Part shown: positions 1 through 5,685 of the stretch, piece by piece
How positions within the stretch are numbered: the first letter of the stretch is position 1
Layout: each line of letters opens with the position of its first letter
Origin: Microbacterium sp.
Lineage (GTDB): Bacteria > Actinomycetota > Actinomycetes > Actinomycetales > Microbacteriaceae
NCBI GenBank assembly: GCA_031286555.1
Contig: JAITUD010000507.1
Span: 1 to 7,632, forward strand
Length of the DNA: 7,632 nucleotides
Direction: 5' to 3'
Notes under the pieces: model-generated
Database searches by the model: none
What the model saw: only the letters and a program-made list of their open reading frames with translations
What the model was told of the DNA's origin: nothing
Translations under genes and position numbers: made by a program

Positions 1-3000
1 AGGATCGCCCGCCAGGTGAGCGGGTCGGTGAACGTCGAGACGACGGAAGCCGACAGCATGACGATCACGCCGGGTGCGAGCAGCGGCCACGATCCCCGCC
101 AGCCGTGCGGCCAGTCGACCAGCCGGGCATCCTCTGACGTCCCTCCCCCGCGCAGACCGAGAGCGCCCGCCGCGAGCAGGAACGCGCCGAGCGGCAGAGA
201 GAACCACTCCACGCGGAGATCGCGCGGGCTCCACGCGACGACGGCGGTGACGAACGCGACGCCGAACAGGAACCAGACCGGCGGCAGCATCCGGCCGCGA
301 TCGGATGCGGCCAAGACCATCAGTGCGAGCACCGCCAGCATCAGCGCCCACATCACCCAGATCACCGTCCAGTCCCGCTCGATCGCCGGCCACACGCCGA
401 TCATGAGGACCAGCGTGGCCGGCGCGTACCGCCACCGGGATGTCGTGAACCGCGGGAGCGCGGGTCCGGATGCCGCACCCCGCAGCATCCGCACCGCGAC
501 GACGACACCGAGCGCCGCCAATGCGCTGAGGCCCGCGCACACCAGGAGAACGCCGATCGCCGAGGACTCCAGCGGAGCGGCATCCCGGCCGGCGCCCCAG
601 CGCACGGCCTGGATCGTGCCCGCCGCCATCGCGACGGCGGCCACGCCGAGCGCCGGCTCGCGCAGCACGCGCAGGCGGCGCAGGCGCGGCGCGGCGGAGC
701 GCGCGATCAGCGCGGTCGCGCCGAGCAGCGCCCACCCGGCGGCGAGCAGGCCGTACGCGCGCCACGGAACTCCGTCCGAACCCGAAGCCCCGGCGAGCAG
801 CACGTCGAGCGGTACGACCGCCACGGCCATGCCCGCGGCGAACAGCCCGACGGCCGGGCGTCCGCGCATCGTGAGGAGGACGCCGACCAGCGCGGCGCCG
901 AGGGCGGGCGGAAGCAGATACGCCTCGGGCAGCTCCACCCCGGCTAGGGCCCATGCTGACCACAGGGCTCCGGTGAACGACGCGCCCGAGACCCACCATC
1001 CGTACCGACGCCCTGCGACGACCGACGCGAGAGCCGCGCCCACGCCGAGCACGATCAGCACCAGGCAGGCGGTGCCCAGCCCCGCGGCCTCGCGCGAGAG
1101 CGCGAGCAGCACGGCGATCGCACCGGTCAGCAGCGCGGATGCCTCGAGCGCGATGCGCGCCGCATCCGTCGTCTGTTCGTCGCGTCCGCGCGCGACGAGC
1201 ACGTCGCCGACGAGCGGACCGGATGCCAGCGCGACCGCGACCACCACGGCGATGATCGGCAGCGCCACCGGCGATCCGCTCTGCACGAGCAGCTGGGCGC
1301 ACAGGCACACGACGACCACGGAGAGCGTCGGAACGAGCAACCCGGCCGCGACGATCCGCACCGGCTCGGTGAGACCGGGCCTGCGGGTGAGCAGGAGCAC
1401 CAGCGCGAGGGCGAACATCGTCCCTGTCGACAGCGCGGTCCAGCCGCTGCGCTCGACGAGCACCTGCACGACCCCGATCACGAAGGGCACAGTCGCCACG
1501 CCGAGCACGGCGTACCAGTTGCGAGCGCCGATCCTCGTCAGGAAGGTCGCGGCGATCGCTCCGATCAGCCCGGCGGATGCGGTCAGCGAGAACTGCGCGA
1601 TGCCGGTGACGCCTGCCAGGGACAGTGCGGTTGCCACCAGCGCGAGCGCATAGGCGTAGCCCGCGCCGACATGCAGGAACCGCACCTCTGAGGGAACCGT
1701 CCTGGCCACCACGGCGAGCGCGACGAGGGTCGCGGCTCCGGCCAGCGGCACCAGCGTCCGGTCCTGCCACGCGAGCAGCACGGCGACGAGCAGTCCGACG
1801 TGCACCGCCACGATGAGGAGCACGCGCACGGCGGCCGCGCCGCGGCCGCGCTCGCTCCGCAGCGCGACTCCGACCGCAGCCACGGCTACGACGAGCACGC
1901 AGACGCTCCAGGCCAGCGGGAGCACTCCCGAGCAGGCGAGTGCGAGCACGGCGCCGGTCGCATACAGCACGACGACGATGTGGGCGGGGGCCCGCAGGTG
2001 CCCGATGCCGCGCTCCGGACGTGCGCACCAGGCGAAGACGAGGAAGGCCAGAGCGACGACGGCGAGGCCGATCACTGCCGGCAGCGCTCCGACACCGAAG
2101 GCCGGAGCGGCGTCGAGGAACGGGTTCTGGTGCGGAGAGGACTGACCGCGCGCGCCCTGCAGCAGCATGCGCCCGAGGAACAGTCCGGTCACCACAGCAG
2201 GGAGGCTCGTGAGGCCGAGAGCGAGTGCGGCCCCGCTTGCCAGATAGGAGCGCGGGGTGCGACTCGGCAGCGGAATGAGCGCGGTGAGGAGCAGCACGAC
2301 CGCCGCGCCGGCCGGAACCACCGTGACGATCCATTCGCCGCCCTCAGCGAGGCTGCCCTGCGTGAGAAGGCTTCCGGCCAGCGTCGCCCCGGCGGCCGCT
2401 GCCAGGACCCCGCCGAGCAGAGCCCACAACTGCGGCAGTGCCTGTCGCGCGGCCAGTACGGCGTGCAGCGCGAGCACGGCGAGCACCAGAGCGGCCGAGA
2501 AGCCCGCCCCGCCGCCGAACACGATGCGCACGATCGCGAGCAGCGTCACCACGAGCTGCAGCGTGGTGAGAGACACGGCCTCGAACGCGAGCGGCCGCGG
2601 TGGCGCGGCATCCTGTTCACCCGCGGATACCGGGGCTGCGGCATCCGGCTGCTCGACCGGCTTCACCGGGAACCGCGCCGCGAACTGCGGCAGCAGAGCG
2701 CAGAGTCCCGTCGCGGCGAACCCCGAACCGGCGATGAGAAGCGCCGCGGCCAGCGCGTCGGGCGGCGCGAAGCCGAGCATGACCGGCACGACGGCGAGTC
2801 CGAGCAGCGACGCCCACAACCAGATCCGGATGCGGGCTCGCAGCGCCGCAGCGAGCATCAGCCCGCCGGCGACGGCGGTCGCGATCGCCCCGGATGCCCA
2901 CGCCCCCGCGTCCGTGTGCGCGATGCCGGCAACCGCCTGCACATCGAGCCCGACGAACACGAGCCCGAGGCCGCCGACGGCTTCCGCGGAGGACTGCAGC

Positions 3001-3620
3001 CGTCGGCGTGCGAGCAACCAGGCGCCGCCGAGGAACACGAGGGTGACCAGCCCGATGATGATGCTGCGCACGGTGCGGTCGGCGAGATCGGGGTTGAAGA
3101 AGGTGAACACGATCGCTGCGACGGCGAACAGTCCGGCGCCGGCGGTGGCGAGCACCGACTGCAGGCTCGCGCCGGGGTTCGCTGCGGGCCCCGCCGTCGG
3201 CGGGAACAGCTGGACCGGCGGCCCAGCGGGGACCGGAGACGGCGCGGGGGCCGGCGCCGGCGCGACGGCGACCGGAGCGACCATGGCGACCGCCGCGGCA
3301 TCCGGCACCCGAGCCGCGGTCGGGGCGGCGGCCTGCGCGCCCCCGGCCTGCAGCAGTTGGGCGGGCGTCCGGACCTGCGCGGGTCTGCCGGTCAGCAGAG
3401 CACGTCGCTGCAGGTTCGCCCGGATGTGAAGCACGCGCGCGGCCTCCACGGACGCCGCCCAGAGGTCGACGCCGGTCTGCCCGGTGAGGTCGACCGCGCA
3501 CCGCGGACAGACTCCCTCGATCAGGTGCGCGCTCGCGCAGACAGGGCAGGTCTTCGCATCGAGCAGATGCGCCGCGGCTTGTTCGGTCCAGTCGATGCCG
3601 CGCTCGTCCGTGGTGGTCAT
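1..3620 (-). CDS. Giant polytopic zinc-ribbon membrane protein, SCO7613 C-terminal-domain type (3' end cut by window edge)
   Basis: Seen: I read the frame from the ATG at 3620-3618 to the left edge and found no stop, so at least 1206 codons are present and the C-terminus is missing. A strong Shine-Dalgarno (GGGGGAGAA) lies about 5 nt upstream. Residues 25-41 form a zinc ribbon, CPVC-x9-CPRC. A Pro/Ala-rich linker follows at about 95-148. From about 151 on, the chain is a long series of hydrophobic helices separated by short Arg-rich loops (first two about 151-175 and 186-204), with an acidic Ala-rich insert near 325-345. The last visible part has Trp-rich segments such as PRDLRVEWFSLPLGAF and FTDPLTWRAI. 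Known: this layout matches very large actinobacterial integral membrane proteins named after the Streptomyces SCO7613 C-terminal domain, whose function is unknown to me. The family call is from memory of the pattern, without a search. It follows the DUF2975-HTH operon after 79 nt. Confidence 0.8.
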   Translation of the reverse strand, partial: MTTTDERGIDWTEQAAAHLLDAKTCPVCASAHLIEGVCPRCAVDLTGQTGVDLWAASVEAARVLHIRANLQRRALLTGRPAQVRTPAQLLQAGGAQAAAPTAARVPDAAAVAMVAPVAVAPAPAPAPSPVPAGPPVQLFPPTAGPAANPGASLQSVLATAGAGLFAVAAIVFTFFNPDLADRTVRSIIIGLVTLVFLGGAWLLARRRLQSSAEAVGGLGLVFVGLDVQAVAGIAHTDAGAWASGAIATAVAGGLMLAAALRARIRIWLWASLLGLAVVPVMLGFAPPDALAAALLIAGSGFAATGLCALLPQFAARFPVKPVEQPDAAAPVSAGEQDAAPPRPLAFEAVSLTTLQLVVTLLAIVRIVFGGGAGFSAALVLAVLALHAVLAARQALPQLWALLGGVLAAAAGATLAGSLLTQGSLAEGGEWIVTVVPAGAAVVLLLTALIPLPSRTPRSYLASGAALALGLTSLPAVVTGLFLGRMLLQGARGQSSPHQNPFLDAAPAFGVGALPAVIGLAVVALAFLVFAWCARPERGIGHLRAPAHIVVVLYATGAVLALACSGVLPLAWSVCVLVVAVAAVGVALRSERGRGAAAVRVLLIVAVHVGLLVAVLLAWQDRTLVPLAGAATLVALAVVARTVPSEVRFLHVGAGYAYALALVATALSLAGVTGIAQFSLTASAGLIGAIAATFLTRIGARNWYAVLGVATVPFVIGVVQVLVERSGWTALSTGTMFALALVLLLTRRPGLTEPVRIVAAGLLVPTLSVVVVCLCAQLLVQSGSPVALPIIAVVVAVALASGPLVGDVLVARGRDEQTTDAARIALEASALLTGAIAVLLALSREAAGLGTACLVLIVLGVGAALASVVAGRRYGWWVSGASFTGALWSAWALAGVELPEAYLLPPALGAALVGVLLTMRGRPAVGLFAAGMAVAVVPLDVLLAGASGSDGVPWRAYGLLAAGWALLGATALIARSAAPRLRRLRVLREPALGVAAVAMAAGTIQAVRWGAGRDAAPLESSAIGVLLVCAGLSALAALGVVVAVRMLRGAASGPALPRFTTSRWRYAPATLVLMIGVWPAIERDWTVIWVMWALMLAVLALMVLAASDRGRMLPPVWFLFGVAFVTAVVAWSPRDLRVEWFSLPLGAFLLAAGALGLRGGGTSEDARLVDWPHGWRGSWPLLAPGVIVMLSASVVSTFTDPLTWRAI

Positions 3621-3699
3621 CACTTCTCCCCCTGATCGATCCGATAGGACGCTAGCGACCGGGGCGACGCCCCCGCGGCCCCCTGTGGAGAACTCCCCA
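3621..3699 (-). promoter_or_regulatory. Intergenic leader of the giant membrane gene, with RBS and an operator-like half-site
   Basis: This 79-nt gap separates the HTH stop from the ATG at 3620. On the minus strand it contains the ribosome binding site AGGGGGAGAA. Just upstream is CCTATCGGATCGATCAGG (3631-3648), which carries the CTATCG half-site also found in the two palindromes before the DUF2975 gene. A TAGCGT at 3649-3654 could be a -10 box, but no convincing -35 lies upstream. The short stem GGGGC-GTC-GCCCC at 3661-3673 could be a weak terminator for the HTH gene. Whether the giant gene has its own promoter or is read through from the HTH gene cannot be decided here. Confidence 0.4.
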
Positions 3700-3912
3700 T
3701 CACTCCCCCTCCGGTACCCAGCGCAGGATGTCACCGGGCTGGCAGTCCAGCACGCGGCAGATCGAATCGAGCGTGGTGAACCGCACCGCCTTGGCCCGCC
3801 CGTTCTTCAGCACAGCGACGTTCGCAGGGGTGATGCCGATGGCATCGGCGAACTCCTGGACGCTCAGCTTGCGGCGGGCGAGCATGACGTCGATGTCGAT
3901 GGCGATGGGCAT
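3700..3912 (-). CDS. YozG-like Cro/CI (XRE) helix-turn-helix regulator
   Basis: Encodes 70 residues, the usual size of stand-alone YozG-type regulators, which consist of one Cro/CI DNA-binding domain and no sensor domain. Seen: N-terminal MPIAIDIDVMLARRKLSVQE, then the helix-turn-helix at about 17-42 (FADAIGITPANVAVLKNGRA), then TLDSICRVLDCQPGDIL at 47-63, the diagnostic end of this family. The start at 3912 is fixed by homology-like length, by GAGGT about 6 nt upstream, and by a TGATG overlap in which the last A of the DUF2975 TGA stop is the A of this ATG. Known: YozG-like regulators often sit directly behind a DUF2975 membrane gene (YoaS/YozG in Bacillus subtilis). Inferred: it binds the CTATCG/CGATAG palindromes upstream of its operon and autoregulates it. 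A longer open frame reaching 4194 overlaps DUF2975 coding and is not used. Confidence 0.9.
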   Translation of the reverse strand: MPIAIDIDVMLARRKLSVQEFADAIGITPANVAVLKNGRAKAVRFTTLDSICRVLDCQPGDILRWVPEGE

Positions 3913-4388
3913 CAGACCACCTCGGACAGGTCCTGCTCGAGCTGCAGCGCTTTGCGCAGCAGCCCTCGCATCACGCGAACCAGAAGGGTGAGCGCGATGC
4001 TGACCGTCACCCCGAGCAGTGCCAGGATCGTGATGCTGGGGTTCGCCGCGTGCGCGGCGAGCACGACGCCGTAGCTGGCTGCGACCAGCACGGCGGATGC
4101 CAGCATCGTGGCGCCGATGACATCGACGTAGCGGAACGCGTCTGAGCTGAAGATGCGGTCCGACCGCACCAGCCCGAGCAGCTGGAACACGCACACCAGC
4201 ACGATCTCGATCAGCACCAGGAAGAGCACGGCGCCGACGATGCCCGGGATCTCGAGGAAGGCCACGTCGGGGTTGCGCTCCGCGGTGGTGGCCGCGACCT
4301 GGGGAATCATGAAGACCTGCGCCACGAGCAGCAGTGCGAGCATGACGACGATCATCGCCTTCAGGGCGAGCGTGGCACGGGGCTGCAT
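3912..4388 (-). CDS. DUF2975 membrane protein (YoaS-like), partner of the HTH regulator
   Basis: Encodes 158 residues. Seen: four predicted membrane helices at about 8-30, 47-72, 88-112 and 118-138, with an Arg-rich juxtamembrane stretch (LVRVMRGLLRKALQLEQDL) at the C-terminus. This spacing, the loop between helices 1 and 2, and the charged C-terminal tail are typical of DUF2975. The ATG at 4388 has AGGA five nt upstream. The stop TGA shares a base with the start of the HTH gene, so the pair is translationally coupled. Known: the molecular function of DUF2975 proteins is not established to my knowledge; the constant pairing with a tiny HTH protein suggests a membrane component that influences the regulator. 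Inferred: the membrane protein may sense an envelope condition and hold or release the regulator. No enzyme motif is visible. Confidence 0.85.
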   Translation of the reverse strand: MQPRATLALKAMIVVMLALLLVAQVFMIPQVAATTAERNPDVAFLEIPGIVGAVLFLVLIEIVLVCVFQLLGLVRSDRIFSSDAFRYVDVIGATMLASAVLVAASYGVVLAAHAANPSITILALLGVTVSIALTLLVRVMRGLLRKALQLEQDLSEVV

Positions 4389-4395
4389 GACGTTC

Positions 4396-4433
4396 CTATC
4401 GATAGACGACGTATATCTATCGAAAAACGATAG
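4396..4433. promoter_or_regulatory. Two CTATCG/CGATAG palindromes, probable operator of the DUF2975-HTH operon
   Basis: Seen: CTATCGATAG at 4396-4405 is a perfect 10-bp palindrome, and CTATCG-AAAAA-CGATAG at 4417-4433 is a perfect inverted repeat with a 5-nt centre. The two CTATCG halves start 21 bp apart, two turns of the helix. This 38-bp island is AT-rich in a roughly 70% GC region. The left palindrome overlaps the AGGA ribosome binding site (4394-4397). The right one overlaps a weak promoter candidate on the minus strand, TTGCGC (4451-4456), 18-nt spacer, TATCGT (4427-4432). Inferred: dimer binding sites for the operon's own HTH protein, acting as an autorepressor. The right repeat could also form a 6-bp RNA hairpin with a U5 loop if transcription starts upstream. 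Confidence 0.6.
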
Positions 4434-4447
4434 CCGCGGCGATGGTG

Positions 4448-4472
4448 GCAGCGCAATCGCGGCCTGCGCTGC
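4448..4472 (-). terminator. Stem-loop after the 215-residue unknown gene, probable terminator
   Basis: On the minus strand, GCAGCGCA and TGCGCTGC form a perfect 8-bp stem around a 9-nt loop, beginning 9 nt after the TGA at 4482-4484. There is no U-tract, which is common for actinobacterial hairpin terminators. The downstream arm overlaps the candidate -35 of the DUF2975 promoter, so the stem could be partly coincidental. Confidence 0.45.
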
Positions 4473-4481
4473 AGGGACCCG

Positions 4482-5129
4482 TCAGAGTGTGTCGGGGTCG
4501 AACGGCGAGTCCAGTGCCTCGCTCAGCTCGGCGAGCATCGCCTCGATCTGCGGCTCGACGTACTGGGAGATGGCCGCCTGCACCGCGAGCCGGTGCCGCA
4601 GCAGGATGCCGCAGATCTCACGCCCGACCATGTTCGCGTACTCGTCGGCGAGCGAGACCTCCTGCCGCAGCGCGGCCTTCGCCTCCTCGCTCAGCGGCGG
4701 CAGCGGGGGAAGGTCGGCGGCGGCGTCATCCGCCATACCCGCGACCGTGAAGAGGAAGGGTGCGCCGGGCACGGGATCGGGGTCCAGTGGCATCCCGTCG
4801 TACTCCGGCTCGAGGTCCTCCCCCGGACGATAGCTGCGCGACCTGTTGCGGTCGGCCTGCTGGTCGAGCTCGCGCTGCAGCATCGGCAGGTTGCGCGCGG
4901 TGTACTCGGCCACCGACCGGTCCACGATCGTCTTGATGCGGGTGGACAGTCCATGCTGCACTCCGTGCGGCACGTTGCCGCCGATCCCGACCGCGGAGAG
5001 CACGGGCGAGCCGAGGCAGCGGCGGCACGGCGCGACGCGGCCGCGGTGGGTGGCCGGCTCCCAGCGCGGCACCCAGCGCAACCAGGCCTCGACGGCCTGG
5101 TCCACCTGCGTCTCCAGCGAGCGCTCCAC
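4482..5129 (-). CDS. Uncharacterised soluble 215-residue protein with a CxxC motif
   Basis: I do not recognise a named family. Seen from the GTG at 5129: 215 residues with no signal peptide and no membrane helix. An N-terminal Trp-rich helix (VDQAVEAWLRWVPRWEP, about 9-25) is followed by APCRRCLGSP at 33-42, with a single CxxC at 35 and 38. A helical region runs at about 60-95, then an acidic Pro-rich stretch at about 102-150 (RPGEDLEPEYDGMPLDPDP), and C-terminal helices at about 148-205 containing ADEYANMVGREIC. Codon use is strongly GC3, so it is a real gene. The frame stays open to 5261, but that extension would run back over the hairpin and the end of the upstream gene, and its residues look non-coding. 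GTG at 5129 lacks a Shine-Dalgarno but has TACGCT six nt upstream, compatible with a leaderless transcript. Flanking hairpins make it look monocistronic. A metal site on the lone CxxC is possible but would need a second ligand pair. Confidence 0.75.
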   Translation of the reverse strand: MERSLETQVDQAVEAWLRWVPRWEPATHRGRVAPCRRCLGSPVLSAVGIGGNVPHGVQHGLSTRIKTIVDRSVAEYTARNLPMLQRELDQQADRNRSRSYRPGEDLEPEYDGMPLDPDPVPGAPFLFTVAGMADDAAADLPPLPPLSEEAKAALRQEVSLADEYANMVGREICGILLRHRLAVQAAISQYVEPQIEAMLAELSEALDSPFDPDTL

Positions 5130-5141
5130 GGGACAAGCGTA
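5127..5141 (-). promoter_or_regulatory. Possible leaderless promoter -10 and GTG start of the 215-residue gene
   Basis: On the minus strand TACGCT (5136-5141) is followed by six nt (TGTCCC) and then the GTG at 5129-5127, the spacing expected when transcription begins at the start codon. No Shine-Dalgarno is present before this GTG. No clear -35 box is visible, so the call is tentative. Confidence 0.35.
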
Positions 5142-5151
5142 AGCGGAGGAT

Positions 5152-5184
5152 GCCGGACAGGCGCGGAACCGCGCGGAATCCGGC
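5152..5184 (-). terminator. Two-tier stem-loop after the four-helix membrane gene, probable terminator
   Basis: On the minus strand the outer arms GCCGGA and TCCGGC (6 bp) enclose the perfect inner hairpin GCGCGGTTCCGCGC, with short unpaired stretches between (TTCC on one side, CTG on the other). It begins 4 nt after the TGA at 5189-5191. No U-tract follows. Position directly after a stop codon and before a gene with its own putative promoter supports a terminator. Confidence 0.55.
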
Positions 5185-5188
5185 CCGC

Positions 5189-5617
5189 TCAGCCCTCCTC
5201 GTCCTCCCAGGGCCAGCTCGGCCTGTGCGCGCGCGTGCGCCGCAGTGCGATGCCGACCCACGCCGCCACCAGCGCCGCCAGCCCGATCACCAGTGTCGAT
5301 CCGCCCACGACCAGCTGCATCACGGCCGCCGTCGCCGGCGCGATTCCCGCGCCCGCGACCAGCGCCGTCAGCCAGACGCCCGCCAGGTGGGCGAGCGCGG
5401 TCGCCACGCCGACCAGGACGGACGCCGGATACGTCGGTCGGCGCGGGCGGAGCGAGGGCACCAGGATCGCGACGAACACGACGATCGCCAGGACCATGCC
5501 GACGACGCCCGGATACTGGCCGAGGTCGGGGACGCTGAGGATGTCGGAGTCGGTGAAGTAGCTCAGCATCCCGAGCCCGAGAATCGCGAGCCCGAAGAAC
5601 AGGACCGTCGCGAGCAC
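5189..5617 (-). CDS. Uncharacterised four-helix membrane protein
   Basis: No named family is recognised with confidence. From the GTG at 5617 it has 142 residues. Seen: four hydrophobic helices at about 2-20 (TVLFFGLAILGLGMLSYF), 36-55, 66-92 and 98-125, then a C-terminal soluble tail ending RPSWPWEDEEG; a Trp-Pro-Trp-Glu tail of this type is familiar from actinobacterial membrane proteins. The start is uncertain. The frame is open upstream with a convincing coding pattern (T-STTPSDPREPPAAGVSAV) as far as an ACG codon at 5683-5681, which has GAGG at an ideal 5-nt distance and lies 2 nt after the TAA of the preceding gene. The GTG at 5617 has no good Shine-Dalgarno and would start inside the first helix. 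I list the conventional GTG, but an N-terminus of 22 more residues is quite possible. It probably forms an operon with the 336-residue gene upstream. Confidence 0.75.
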   Translation of the reverse strand: MLATVLFFGLAILGLGMLSYFTDSDILSVPDLGQYPGVVGMVLAIVVFVAILVPSLRPRRPTYPASVLVGVATALAHLAGVWLTALVAGAGIAPATAAVMQLVVGGSTLVIGLAALVAAWVGIALRRTRAHRPSWPWEDEEG

Positions 5618-5634
5618 CGTCGCCAGGACGGCCG

Positions 5635-5666
5635 AGACCCCCGCGGCCGGGGGCTCGCGGGGGTCT
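5635..5666 (-). other. Perfect 11-bp GC-rich stem-loop between or inside the N-terminal coding region
   Basis: On the minus strand AGACCCCCGCG and CGCGGGGGTCT pair perfectly over 11 bp around a 10-nt loop. It begins 19 nt after the TAA at 5686-5688. If the next gene starts at GTG 5617, this is an intergenic hairpin and could be a terminator or attenuator. If that gene starts at 5683, the hairpin lies within its first codons and could affect translation. There is no U-tract. Confidence 0.45.
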
Positions 5667-5685
5667 GACGGCGTCGTGGACGTGG

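Noticed and set aside
16..1653. 545-codon open frame on the plus strand
   Set aside because: Antisense to the membrane-protein frame, which is open without break from 3620 to the window edge. The product is Ser/Thr/Arg/Ala-rich low-complexity sequence with no motif, typical of an antisense shadow in GC-rich DNA.
2617..3501. Minus-strand open frame in another phase inside the giant gene
   Set aside because: Arg-rich out-of-frame translation overlapping the real frame, with no start signal or motif.
1800..3635. 611-codon open frame on the plus strand
   Set aside because: The codon-aligned reverse complement of the giant membrane gene. Its product is an implausible Arg/Glu/His/Gln-rich chain, while the minus strand gives clean membrane helices, a zinc ribbon and an RBS.
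3661..3673. GGGGC-GAC-GCCCC stem as terminator of the HTH gene
   Set aside because: Only 5 bp with a 3-nt loop in GC-rich DNA, so it could easily occur by chance. It is mentioned only within the intergenic entry.
3913..4194. N-terminal extension of the HTH gene
   Set aside because: It overlaps DUF2975 coding in another frame and is Arg-rich. The ATG at 3912 has an RBS and gives the exact family length.
5130..5261. Extension of the 215-residue protein to a GTG at 5261
   Set aside because: It would overlap the end of the neighbouring membrane gene and the hairpin at 5152-5184, and its residues do not resemble a protein start.
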